Positions 46,641-58,065 of a DNA stretch of 64,000 nucleotides are shown one piece after another; position 1 is the first letter of the stretch, and every line of letters begins with the position of its first letter. Origin of the DNA: Agarophyton chilense (Eukaryota; Rhodophyta; Florideophyceae; Gracilariales; Gracilariaceae). A program made the translations under genes and the position numbers. Where the stretch lies: assembly GCA_030374765.1 (NCBI GenBank), contig JARGXX010000100.1, forward strand, positions 124,001-188,000, written 5' to 3'. The notes under the pieces are model-generated. The model saw only the letters and a program-made list of their open reading frames with translations. It was not told the origin of the DNA and did no database searches.

Positions 46641-46709
46641 CTGTATGTAAGAAAAACTGGGTTAGAAAATGTTACACACATTACCAAAAAGTAGTTATAA
46701 AAAACTTAC
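46641..46709 (-). other. Leader intron, 69 bp, creates the zinc-finger start codon
   Basis: The minus strand has donor AATAA|GTAAGTT, branch point TTTCTAACCC and acceptor CTTACATACAG|TGCC. Splicing yields AATAATGCCAAGG, forming the ATG of the zinc-finger ORF across the junction. A short upstream ORF (ATG at 46884, about 35 codons) precedes it in the leader. Confidence 0.7.
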
Positions 46710-46986
46710 TTATTACTGTGCCACTCTTGGCTTAATAAACTGTTTTTAAAGTTATCAAATGTATCACCTTCGGCTACTAGCAACGCCGGGTGCAGAGTAG
46801 CCAGAAGTGAGTGACAGAACAGTACCACAAAAGAAAAAATCCAGAAAACATTCTACGTTTTAACTTCAAAGCCACTTCTCGCATGTTCAAACTTGAACGA
46901 TCGTGGTTAAAAAAAATAACGTTTGAAAAAATTCCAGAAAAACAATTCCAAAATATTTCTTCAAAACGCGCCCATAAATTCCGGAA

Positions 46987-47442
46987 TGTTGTGCAAACGA
47001 CAGTTCGTTGTAAGCGGTGTGGAACGCGGCGGTGTGACGGAATCGGTGTAAACAGCGTAGAAGGCGGCGGTGAGGCGGTATCGATGTAAACGGCGTAGAA
47101 AGGCGGCGCGAGAGCAAGACAAACGAGAAGGACGGTGACGGTGATAAAGTTGTTTTAGTGGAGGAGGTTGAGAGTTGTTCAGTCGAATGATGTCTGACAA
47201 GAGAAGTAGTTCTCTTGTTCCGAGCTCTTTTGTAGTAGCTAGGAGCTTGGCGTGGGTCTCTACCGCGCCAAGTAAGCAGCGTCATTCTAATTCAACGTCT
47301 CCTAGATTAGAGTACTAATTCAAATTAAAGATTCAATATCGTATCTATCTAGTGTTCGCTACTAGGAATTATATGGCAACCTACGCAGCTTTCTAGAATA
47401 GATTGCGTGTTGTAATTCTCCTCTCGCGAGACGTCTTCAACA
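46987..47442 (-). repeat. Copia A 5' LTR (456 bp)
   Basis: It matches 19817-20272 and ends CTTCAACA, followed by the target duplication ACAGG (47443-47447). A possible primer-binding site (minus strand TTTATGGGCGCG) lies ~10 bp inside and weakly resembles the internal initiator-tRNA type. Confidence 0.92.
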
Positions 47443-47653
47443 ACAGGCAACTACAATAAAAGATCTCAGCAAACAACTGAGAGCAACCGACCGCAGAAGA
47501 AGATCCTGACTCCAGAGTTGTGCCGTTTCCCTTTTTTTCCTTGCTCTCGCTTTCCTCCCAACATTTAGCCTCATTGTCTTCAGAACACACCAACAAAGCG
47601 CATTTACTCCAAAACTACGAGATTCTACCGGAGCAGGCTACTGTACTCATTTT

Positions 47654-47922
47654 TGTTGTAAAAACCTCTGGAAGGTCTTAAGAAAACAACGAAAAACTCC
47701 TTTATGAATTAGAACTATGTAGAAACATCTACAAGCTTCCATAGAACATTTATTGTAGAAACTCTAAGAACAATCATAGAAGAAATGTTGTGCTTCTAGA
47801 ACAAAGTACAAGTGCTTCAGAGCACTATAAAAGAATAGGAGAATAAAGACTGAGTCTCGAAAGCCGAGCTCAAGTCTACACTTCACCAAGTTATCCCCTT
47901 TCTAAGTGTACTCCCTAGATCA
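47654..47922 (+). repeat. Copia B 5' LTR (about 269 bp)
   Basis: It starts TGTTGTAAAAACC; the end at CTAGATCA is set by the adjoining primer-binding site. A TATAAAAG box (47826-47833) and an AATAAA signal (47842-47847) lie very close together and are repeated in the right LTR (52461, 52477). Confidence 0.75.
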
Positions 47923-47940
47923 TTGGTTATGGACCCAGAC
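47923..47940 (+). promoter_or_regulatory. Copia B primer-binding site, half-tRNA type
   Basis: TTGGTTATGGACCCAGAC lies directly after the LTR. From memory, Drosophila copia uses a site reading GGTTATGGGCCCAG, complementary to the anticodon region of initiator tRNA-Met; this sequence differs from it by one base. That indicates priming by a cleaved half-tRNA. Confidence 0.7.
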
Positions 47941-48399
47941 TACGTACAGGCCTAGTCTACGAAGAACCAACGAGTATATTGCAACTCGACGAGAACGCTC
48001 ACTGCGAAGAGACATAGAAACCGCGCCGAAATTCAGAATCGGTGAAACCGGGTTGGACGTTCAGAATCGTTCGAAACCGAGGGAGAAACACGGGCACTAG
48101 TGTTCAAAATTAATCGAAATTCTCAAGAAACACACAGTACAGTACAGGTACAGAATAGAGTTAAATCGTTCAGGAACAGTTCAGAAGTTTTCAGAATCCC
48201 CTCAAATCAGAAGTTTGTGGTTTATATCGAAATCAAGAACCACTGTTTAGATAAACAGGAAAACGTGGGTACAGTGGTCTAGGATTGTTTAGTGCTGTTC
48301 ACCACAGTCCTCTCTTCTCCAAATACAACTATTCGAGCGAAAAAAATTGTTACATCACATTGAAGAATGTTTACTGAAGCAGCAAACAACTAAAAATAT

Positions 48400-49160
48400 A
48401 TGGATATGGAGGACAAAAACACATTTAAAAATGAAAAACTCAATGGAGATAATTTCTACTTCTAGAAATTCAGAATGATGAACTATCTCAAGAAGAAAAA
48501 CTACTGGAACGTCTTGATTGGAAGCGAAGAAGACTCGACAGCAAACAAAAAAGCTTTATTAGATATCAGCCTTTCTGTCGATGATAATCAAATTTTCTAT
48601 GTTGAATCTGCCAATAATGAAACAAAAGGTTGGAGTTATTTGTCGAAAGTTTATGAAAACAAAGGAATGGCAAACAAAATGGACGTAGAAGAGAAATTTA
48701 TTTCAAAGAGATTAAATGAAGGAGATTCAGCAAAAAAAAACAAAATGAAGATCTGAAGCGTTTAAAAACCAGATTGAACCAACTTGGAGTTGAACAATCG
48801 AAAGAAGAGTATGTTATGCGTCTACTACGAAGTTTGCCAAAATCGTATGAAAGATTGGTGGTACATTGGAAAAAATGGCAGAAAAATTTAGTATCGAAGA
48901 ACTACACGCTACATTTCTACCAGAGGAGTCCAGAAATATTCTTCTTCAGAGAATAAAAAATCTGGAAACCTGTTACAGAGAAAATCGAATAAACAGAAAA
49001 CACCATTTCCGTTTAAATGCCATTATTGTCAGAAAAAAGGACATAAAATAGCAGACTGCAGACTTCGAAAAAGGAAAAATCATAGTTCGGCAAATACTTC
49101 TGCATCGAGTAATCAGCAGAATGAAAAGATGGAAAACTCGAAAGAAATACATCACATTTT
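48400..49160 (+). pseudogene. Copia B gag with zinc knuckle
   Basis: ATG 48400 opens MDMEDKNTFKNEKLNGDNF, the standard copia gag start, followed by a TAG at 48463-48465 where Trp is expected (NFYF-stop-KFRM). The gag core continues in frame to 48756, then shifts frame near 48,760 (QLGVEQSKEEYVMRLLRSLP) and again near 48,890. A CCHC knuckle CHYCQKKGHKIADC lies at ~49,020-49,060. Non-functional. Confidence 0.8.
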
Positions 49161-49163
49161 CTA

Positions 49164-52100
49164 ATGGCCGAACAAAACGTAGGAAAGTTATCTAGAGCTT
49201 TGTTTTTGGACTCTGGGGCATCATTTCACATGATGAACGACGAAAAATGGGTTATGGAAGGAACAGTCAAGAATATCAACTCTATAAGTATACGACTTGG
49301 GAGATGGATCAGGCGTATTCTCGAACAAAGAAGGAGATTTATCGAGGGAAATCTTTATTCTTGGAAAGAAAAGCACAATTTTAGTTCATAATGTGCTTTA
49401 TGGTCCTGAAATCGCAACGAATATTATTTCTATTGAACAAATTGACGAACGTGGTCACTCAGTTGAATTCAAAAATGGATGGTGCCGGGTATCTTTAAAA
49501 GAAACAAATGAAACACTGCTTCAAGTAAGGAAAGAAAATTCAACATACAGTTTCAGAAGCATGAGGAAAGAGAGAGAAATGCATTATGCATATGCCACAA
49601 TATCAAATGACTATGAACTGTAGCCCGCCAGATTGGGACACGCTGGGGAAATAGTTTTCAAACAAATGGTTTCAAAGAAAACAGCCAATGGAATCCCTAA
49701 AGCTCGAAAAGACAATATTAGTGAAACCTGCAAAGGTTGCGTTCTTGGAAGAATGGTTTCAAAACCGTTTAAACCACTTGGAAAATATCATTCCAAAGAT
49801 AAAATAGAGCTGATCCACACGGATCTTTGTGGACCTAAGAGCACGAAATAAAAAGCAGGAAAATTTTATTTTATAACATTCACAGATGACTACACCAGAA
49901 AATAATTTGTCTATTTTCTGAGAAGCAAAGATGAAGCCACAGCAAAAATTACGGATTTCGTAATGATGATCGGGAAAAAAACAGACCTGGCTCTGATACG
50001 GATTTGGAGCGATAGAGGTGGTGAATATATTTCTGAAAAACTACAGATTTTTTTTAAAGAAAAAAGGATTTATTCAGAAGCTAACAGCAGCTCACCAGCC
50101 ACAAAAAATGGAATTGCCAAGAGGATTAATCGAACAGCATGTGAAAAAGCTCGATGCATGCTCTACTATCCAGGTTTACCTAAAGTATGTTGGGCAGAGG
50201 CAGTTCAAACTGAAAATGCGTTAAGAATCTTTATGGCACCAAGAATTCTGGGAGACATGAGTCCTTTCGAAAAATGATCTCGAAGCAAACGAAACATTTT
50301 TCATCTTCGCGTTTTTGGATGCAAAGCGTTTGTTTTTATTTCAAACGACAATAGAAGGAACTGGAATCCAAAAGCCAAATTATGTACTTTTCTTGGACAT
50401 GAAGGGAAGATTTACCGATTAATGGATGATAAGACAAAAAGATTCGTCGTGAGTGCGAACGCTAAATATCAAGAAAAACGGGATACAAGTACTTTTGAGA
50501 TTGAAAAATGAACGGAAAACAGTATTCAGAATCAGGAAGAAACGCATCCAATACTATCAAAAAATATTCACAAACAACATGACGTTCACGAAAACAATGA
50601 GAAAAACATTGACGCGGTTCCCAGACGTTCAGAAAGAATCAGAAAACAGCCTAAATGGATAACTTACGAAGATACTGATGAAAATGAGGAAACTTGACAA
50701 GGAGCAGCAATGATGCTGGCTGATGAGACAGAAACGAAAACATACAATGAGGCAATCATAGGACCGGATAGAAAAAATTGGAAGAGTGCAATCGAAAAAG
50801 AAATGAATTCTTTAGAGGAAAACCAAACATGGGAAGTGGTTCAAGTCTCACCGAAAATAAGAAAACTTTCTTTAAGATGGGTATATAAAGTCAAGCCGAA
50901 GACTGGAAATCAAGACAAAATATTAAAAGCTCGGCTGGTATGCAATGGGTATCAACAAAAATATAGAGTTGACTATTTAGAGACATATACACCTGTTGTG
51001 AGAATGGCATCCCTTCGGACCATGCTGGCAGTTGAATTACAAAGCAAAATGCACATATGCCAAATGGATGTAAAGACTGCTTTCTCAAATGGAATAATTG
51101 AAGAAGAACTCTTTATGTACCAACCTGAAAGTTATATTGATACAGAAAATCCAACCCATGTATGGAAACTTGAGAAATCATTTTATGGACTGAAACACGC
51201 ACCAAGAGCATGGTACAGGGTAATTTGCAAAGTGTTGGACAATATGAACTTTGAAAGATCCCATGCCGACATTGGAATCTTTATTGGAAATATTCACGGC
51301 AACATAATCTATATTGCACTATATGTAGATGATTTGGTGATGGCATGCTGTGTAAAGTGTATTCTGGATATGGTTAAGAATCAACCTAGCTCAAAACTCA
51401 AAATGAAAGACCAAGGAAAAATTCGTCAAGTTTTGGGAATTGAAATGGACTACAGCAGAGAGAAAGGACATATGAAACATGCACAATCAAATTATGCTAG
51501 AACGATTTTAAATAGATTCAATATGGAGCCGTGCAAAGAATTTAATACGCCCATGGAAGCATGTATAATTCTTCGAAAGAAAAATAATAAGGAAATGAAT
51601 ATTGAAAACATATCGTACAGAGAACTTACCCGCTCTTTGGTGTACTTGATGCTGGGAACAAGACCAGACTTTGCTTATGCTATTGGAGTACTCAGCTAGT
51701 TTTCTGAAAATCATTCGATGGAGCATTACAAAGCCTGCAAGCGAATGTTGACGTATGTCCAGAAGACCAAGGATTTCCTCTTGCTATATACAAGACATGA
51801 AACACCCAAAGTAAAATTATACAGTGATGCAAGTTGGGGAAATACAGAAGAACGAAAATCTATCTCTGGATTTGGGACTTACTACGGAAAATGCCTTCTA
51901 TCATGGAGCAGCAAAAAGCAGAATACTGTTGCTCTGTCATCCACTGAAACCGAACTAATAGCTCTATCTGAGACTGTGAACGAAGGACAATGGATTTCAA
52001 GATTATTGTATGACTTGACATCTGAAATTATCACCCCTTTCAAAATCTTTGTTGACAATCAGTCTACGATTGCCATATCTAAAAACGAAGGTAGTCATGG

Positions 52101-52281
52101 AAAGATCAAACATATATCGAAAGGATATTTTTATGTTCAAGAATGTTTGAAGAATAGAGAGCTGGTTCTTGCGTACTGTCGAACAGAAGATATGGCAGCT
52201 GATAATTTTAGGAAGTCACTGAACAAAATCAAGCACTGGAATTTCATGAATATGCTTGGGTTAAGGCAGTTATCAAGTTGA
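49164..52281 (+). pseudogene. Copia B pol: protease, integrase, RT, RNase H
   Basis: Protease (LFLDSGASFHMMND, ~49200) is followed after a frameshift by the pre-integrase region (HAGEIVFKQMV, CKGCVLGRM), the integrase core (IHTDLCGPK, WSDRGGEYIS, KNGIAKRINRT, the last with Ala-Lys where Glu is expected), the RT frame 50710-51699 (KSAIEKEMNSLEENQTWE, QMDVKTAFSNG, active site LYVDDLVMA ~51325) and RNase H 51718-52281 (YSDASWG, SSTETELIALSE). A TAG at 51697-51699 splits RT and RNase H. The altered integrase Glu block and several stops make it dead. Confidence 0.88.
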
Positions 52282-52288
52282 GGGAGGG

Positions 52289-52506
52289 TGTTCTAGAAAC
52301 CTTTGGAAGGTCTCAAGGAAACAACTAGAAACGCTTCTATGAATTAGAACTGTGTAGAAGCATATAGAAGCTTCCATAGAACATTTATTGTAGAAACTCT
52401 AAGAACTATCTTAGAAGAAATGCTGTGCTTCTAGAACAAAGTAGAAATTCTTTGAGGCACTATAAAAGAATACAAGAATAAAGACTGCGTCTTAGAATCC
52501 GAACAG
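52289..52506 (+). repeat. Copia B 3' LTR, truncated
   Basis: It starts TGTTCTAGAAACC directly after the polypurine tract GAGGGAGGG and matches the left LTR to about 52,505. The remaining ~50 bp of the LTR are absent here, consistent with insertion of copia C at this point. Confidence 0.75.
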
Positions 52507-52715
52507 TGTAAACAGTTTTAATAACTATCGCACAACTATGATCGCCTCTCCGACCGAGTTCATACTACCTGCAGATAGAGCGCATTGCTTAAATAGACTA
52601 GCGCGGCAAGTAATAAACGGTTGCTACAAATTCAACTACAAACATTAACGGCTGAATCGCCAACAGTCATCACTAATACTGATTCATATTCTCTCTCTTT
52701 TCTTTTCAGAGACTC
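52507..52715 (-). repeat. Probable copia C 3' LTR and polypurine tract
   Basis: The stretch starts TGTAAACAG where homology to the copia B LTR ends. A pyrimidine-rich run at 52688-52711 (TTCTCTCTCTTTTC...) is the polypurine tract of a minus-strand element, so the LTR probably covers ~52507-52685. The other LTR lies outside the window, so the limits are inferred. Confidence 0.45.
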
Positions 52716-55700
52716 TTACCCAAGATACTTCTCAGAGGATCGAACATGAGCTTGAGTGAAATCTTCGGACAGCTGACCTTCGTACAACATTAACTGCACC
52801 GGCTTAGTCATAGGGCTATCTCTCTTTGTCAAAGGGTCTGCTGGATTGATTCTACCAGGTATCCAAATCATTTGATTAACATTATGCGTTTCAAACTCGT
52901 AGCCGATAACGGCTACATCTGCGCGAATGCTTTTGTCACTAGGGCAGTGACAAGTTGATAGACAATCATACAGATCCTTTGAATCGACAGAAACCATAAC
53001 ATCAACATCTATGTTAAGAAGAGTTGAGTAAGCGCCTGCCAAAAGATTGGCTTCGTCAATAGCATATCCAGCTGCTAATATTTCCGCTGCTCCGATTGAC
53101 TTGACAGGACGTCTGGACTTGTTTGAATTCCGGAGAAGAGTATGAAATATAGAATTCCTCTCAAATTCTCCAATGAGGAGTCCAAGAATGAAACCAAGTT
53201 GTCCACATTCATTTGATCGACTTGCATCTGAAAGCACCAAAATCGATATTCTATGCGACTTGTCATCGACAGGACGTTTGAACAAAGAAGAACTTCCAAG
53301 CTTTTTCAAAACTTTGAGACTGTTAATTTGGATAATCAAGTCACTTACGCATGGTTTTCCACTTCTTTGCCGTAAGAAGCTCGAGTAAAAGGAGCAGAAT
53401 GGACTAGCCACAATTCCTATCCATCCAATGGAACCAATAAGAGATCTAAATGCAGAAAGTTCTATTGCATTCAAAGGCTCTTCAGATTGACGGCGTCGAA
53501 ATCGGTCCAGAGGATAGGATTTTAGTGCATTAAGTTTCTCGTCAGCGTGGATAAGAATGGAAAAATCTTCATCCTGTACAATCGTTAAACCATAAAACAA
53601 GAATTGTCCAAGACCATACACTATAGTACCAAGTTTGAATCTTTCGTTAATTTTTTGAACAGTAGATTTGACAACTTCGCAAGGTCCGGCAATGAGAATA
53701 TCATCGACCACCTTGATAGCAAGAACTTGAATGTCGTTGCTGGAACCACTTTTCATATAGAACAACTGTGGGATATATGGCAACTGCAAAAATCCAACCT
53801 CATAAAAGAAAGAATCACTGCAATCTTGCCACTTTGCACTTGCGTTAGCCAAACCATAAGCAGCGGTTAGAAGAAGCCAGTAGAACGACCTGTTTCTACA
53901 TTCAAGAGGAGGTACAACATAAACATCTCGTTCAGCACTTCCTGTTTGTAAAAAAGCAGACTCCACATCAATCTTGGCCAATTTCCACTTGAAAATGCTG
54001 GTCATAGAAAGTAAAACACGTATTCCAAGAGGAGGACAAACTGCAGAGTCGCTTTTGACCATATCTTTTTCCTTATCTTTGTTACCATGTGGTGCAATTC
54101 TAGCTTTCAACATCAGACTTTTATCATCCAGGATCTTGACTTTATACAGTACATGACTTGATATGATGTTGGCATCGGCAGGTATTTTAGATACATGCAC
54201 CTCCTTGACGATCTTCTTGAAGTTTTTCTCTTCAGTGTGGTATGCATTTTGTGTCACAAACTGAGGCAAACCTTGAGTCTGATGAAGCAGAAATTCTTTC
54301 GAGTTGAAACGATTAAAGTATTCGCGAAGAGCATTTCGTTCGGAACTAGATAGCTCTAAGCCTGGTAGAAGTTGTACTTTGTTTGTTGAAAGCTGAGATT
54401 CATCAATCAAGAATTTCCATTGCTCATCTTGGAGTTTCAATGTTTCGACTTCTCCGTCCACATAATCTACACGAAATTTGTCGGTCTCATTGTCATAATC
54501 TCCGACAGTACCAGGATAAAATGTATCATCAATAGGCCAAAAAACTTCGATTTTGTCGCCCACATTTGGCATGACAACATCGTTGATGTTGGAATCATCT
54601 TCCTCCGCATCTCGAGATGGAGGAAGAACATTTTCTTCGAAAGCTGTTTCATCAGAACTCAAATGTTCTATGTTGAGTTTCAAATCAGAATCTAGCATAT
54701 CGATCGATTCACGAACAGAATTAGCCAGCACATTGTCCAAAATAGCTGGACGAATGTCTTCCAGGGCTGCCGAAAAAGTCTTTCCATTTTTTCCAGGTAA
54801 ACAAACCGAACGATTAGTATGATCATAACATAAAACAAGTAAAGCTTTTGACCATTTACCACGTTTCTGATGGCATTGCTTGACAAAAACACCGACCATA
54901 TCACCGACATGAACATGTTTGTCCTGAATACTTTTGGAGTTGAGAATCAGTTTCAGCTTCCGTTTGGCTTTAAGAGCGTTCTGTGCCGCAAAGAGATCTT
55001 CCGGAATTTGATTAGGCCTGACATCTGGATGAATCGGATATGAGTGTCCTTTTGCAAGCTCATAGGCAGATAGAGTATTGTTTCCATACAAAACGTTGGA
55101 TACACGAAACATCTGCTGAACCAACGTAGAGCTTTCCGGCTGTGGGTTAGAATTCTTCAAGCGCAAGTAAATATCTCTCAGTATTCTGTGTTTCGACTCA
55201 ATTACATTCTTATTGTGTCGTCTTGGAGGAATAGCTTGGGATAAGATGCCGAGACGTTTTAGATAGCTCTTGAATTCCTCGCAATTAAAGCCTGGATCGT
55301 AGAGAACTTTGGTTGGCTGCCAAAATTGAGATATCCACAAAGTGTCGAAAGCGGAAACTGCATGAGAAATCTTTGTATCTGGAACAACACACCCAACTGA
55401 GTAACGTGTAACAGAATCCATTGCGTGAAAGACTGGAATTTCATCGAGAAAGAAGTGGTCGACACAAACAACTTCATTAGAATTCCTGGACATAGAACTT
55501 AAGGAAACTTTCCTCACTTGCTGAGGAAGAGATTTTTTGCGACATTTTGAACACGTTTCAATGACCGATCCAAGATACTTTTGAACATCATTATTCCAAA
55601 CATTGTTTCTTTCAAGTAAAAGCTTAATATCAGAAAAAGACGAATGACCACAAACGTGCTGATGAACTTTATCCACAATGGCCTTCCTTTTAGCCCATGA

Positions 55701-57032
55701 AAGACCTTTAGCTTCATCACTGATTTGTGCGGTAGCACAAAAGAAAACGGAGCTAGTCATTAAACTTGACCCAGCAGTATCTCTCAGAAAGCGTTCATAC
55801 GGGACAAAACAATGAAAATCGTGATTCACGAGAGAAACAGTATCTAAACAACCATCACCCAGGTCGAACTGCAAACTGTTTCCACCCATACGGATAATGT
55901 TACAAAATCGAGTAACATTTCTCCCAATCACCCATTGTGAAGACCCGCTGATGAGAAGATGACGTATCTTCACAATTACTCCATCATAGGATAAAACATC
56001 AAGATTGATGGAACCCAAAATCTTTCTGGATGAACTACGATGATTTCTAGATCCATATTGCCGGTAAGGGCGATTTTTAATAGCTTCGGGGAGAGGAAGA
56101 AGCTCACCGGTCCAGGTTGGTAGGATGACTGGTTGGATTAGAAGGAACTCATCCAATCTCATACCACTGTACAGAGCACCATCATCTAGAAGTGGTCCGA
56201 TACAATTAAAAGAACTCTCTTCGGCACCTGAAATTTGAACCATGTTAAATGATAGTGTGTTCTGTCTTATAGTGGATGCGGTATCAGATGATGTTTTACC
56301 AGAAGCATTTTCTGGACATTCTTTAGCCCAATGACCGATTTTTTTTCATTTATGGCACCAAGACTTTGACTTCAAATCATCCAGTTGTTCCTTTGAAAGT
56401 GTTTTCTTTCCCTGTGACTTCCGAGCACCGTGCGTTCTTCCAGAATTGGCCTGAATGACAGAGTGTAAATTTTGTTCCTTCATATCCTTAGGCTTGTCGC
56501 ATTGTCTCACGACAGAAGAAACTGCTTCATAGGTTAGCGATTTCAAGAAATCAGAGGTAGAAGAAGACGTATTAAGTTTAGAATCTTTCGGGGTGGCACC
56601 TGCGAGAATAGATATTCTTTGATTTCCATCTACAATTGCTTTTGCCATTAACATGAAAGCAACCAAGGAATCAGGAAACATATATGAACCAGGTAAAGCA
56701 TGACCGTTAAACTTGGCCACCTGAGCTTCAAATATTTGCTCAAAGTTACGAAACGACTCATTTGTGTTTCGCTTGGTATTCATAAGATCCAAAAAATCTG
56801 AGTAGACTTCATTAACAACGGCCAAAGCATCACGTTTGTAAATTGCATTTACACTGGAGTCCGCGCCATCTTTGCTCTTAATTATATCATCTGGAATGTT
56901 CAAGCACAAACTTTTCGCTCTCCCGTACAATTGAGAAAGCAACATTATACCACGGAGATTAACAGAATTTTTGTTACTGTTGTTGGCTGGGAGTTCGTCA
57001 TGAAAATCTTGCCACAACATAACTGCTCGAGC
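52716..57032 (-). pseudogene. Copia C gag-pol with Tudor-like domain, cut by E5
   Basis: A single frame from the E5 junction (57032) to the stop at 52716 (~1,438 codons) has only one internal stop, TGA 56346-56348, where the second Cys of the CCHC knuckle should be (CHK-stop-KKIGHWAKEC). Order: gag (56346-57020), knuckle, protease (LLDDGALYSG), integrase zinc finger (HVCGH...CSKC) and core (VCVDHFFLDE, LYDPGFN, NVIESKHR), then a ~50-residue block (~54410-54570; VGDKIEVFWPIDDTFYPG, VDYVDGEVETL) that looks like a Tudor/agenet-type fold, then RT (VESAFLQTG, VVDDILIAGP) and RNase H ending NPADPLTK. It is the best-preserved copia frame in the window. The 5' part lies beyond E5. Confidence 0.88.
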
Positions 57033-57896
57033 TGTAGGACAATGCCCCCAAGGGGGAAAACCTACGATGACGTCCGGATCTTCCTCTCACGAGGTAACAG
57101 GCGCGGTAGAGCCCTCTCAGGGATCGGCGCGTAATTCCGGGTGTAAGCCAGAGCCGAACCGTCGCGACGGGCGCAGGGAGGCTGAAAGAAGCCGAGAATA
57201 TCCGCCGAAGCGGTGCTTTCGTATCCTCTGAGGAGGCAAAACCCACGAGAGTGGGGAGCACGACACGTGTCAGTGCGAGCCGCAAGAGCGGGAATTGCCC
57301 AATGAAGGGGAGGAAAAGGGAAGGAAAATGGGAACGGAGGCAAGAGGGCGAGGTTGACCACGAGTCGCAAGAGGGGACTCGGGAATACCCGGCACTGCCG
57401 GGTGTAGCAAACCGTATACACGGGCGGAACCACGAAAGTGGGAATAGATACCCAACACACGAAGGCTGCTTGAACGTCCAAGGGGGTTGGGAAGCCGTGC
57501 ACCACGGGAAATCCCTCCGTAAGGAGTTGTATATCCGCGCAGGCGGTTCGACCCAGAGCCAAGATCTGGAAGACCAAGATCACCCTTGTTGGGGAGACTT
57601 TACTGGACCGGCGGCCGCGAGGCCGGCGGCCTAAGTACTGTAGTCACCGTAGAATAGAATAAATAAAGTCTATCCTAAATAGCTAAATGTCCGTCTAACA
57701 AAGGGGCCAATCTGGCGGCCACGTGTCGCGCGGGCGCTGCGGCCACGTGTATGGCACCCGGTCCCGCCGGTGCATCACTGGCGTTCCGGCCATCGCCGTG
57801 AAAACGGATTACTCCTACTCATAACGAGGTTGCACGCCGGAGGCTCCAGAAAAAACTTAAGTCCTCAAAAACCTCCCTGGAGGACGTTGCTCTTCA
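57033..57896 (-). repeat. E5 3' LTR (about 864 bp), rich in short hairpins
   Basis: The left edge is set by interruption of the copia C frame. The right edge is inferred from the C-run TACCCCCCCC at 57897, which matches the polypurine-tract position in E3. The sequence is full of short inverted repeats with tiny loops (CCCCCAAGGGGG, CCTCTGAGGAGG, CCGGCACTGCCGG, CCGGTCCCGCCGG, and a longer one around GGCGGCCGCGAGGCCGGCGG). No second LTR is available to confirm the length. Confidence 0.55.
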
Positions 57897-58065
57897 TACC
57901 CCCCCCTTCAGACAGGGCGAACACCTCGAAGAGGAAGTCGGCATGGCAGCTCGTCATGATAAGAGCGCGTCCGACACCGGGTCTCCGGAAACCAACACAC
58001 CTTCACCAAGGATCCCACGCAAGCTCTTCGCATCCTATTCCAACCACACCACACCAACACGCACC

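Larger units (their letters stand above)
19817..47442 (-). mobile_element. Copia A: Ty1/copia element carrying a nested 20.8-kb insertion
   Basis: Two 456-bp LTRs (19817-20272, 46987-47442) and a perfect ACAGG duplication bound this element. Its genes are on the minus strand: zinc-finger ORF, gag, zinc knuckle, protease and integrase lie right of E3 (42.8-46.7 kb), and reverse transcriptase and RNase H lie left of it (20.3-22.0 kb). Removing E3 and one CGTAA duplication leaves a ~6.8-kb element in standard copia order plus one extra gene. Many stops and frameshifts show it is old, as expected for the outermost layer of the nest. Confidence 0.93.
47654..52506 (+). mobile_element. Copia B: Ty1/copia element, AT-rich, decayed
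   Basis: The left LTR (47654-47922) and the start of the right LTR (52289-~52506) match over ~210 bp (TGTTSTARAAACC... to the poly(A) region). The right copy ends abruptly where copia C begins. Plus-strand gag, knuckle, protease, integrase, RT and RNase H follow in copia order. Polypurine tract TTGAGGGAGGG precedes the right LTR. The primer-binding site is of the initiator-tRNA anticodon type. GC is much lower than in E5. Several stops and frameshifts. Confidence 0.88.
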
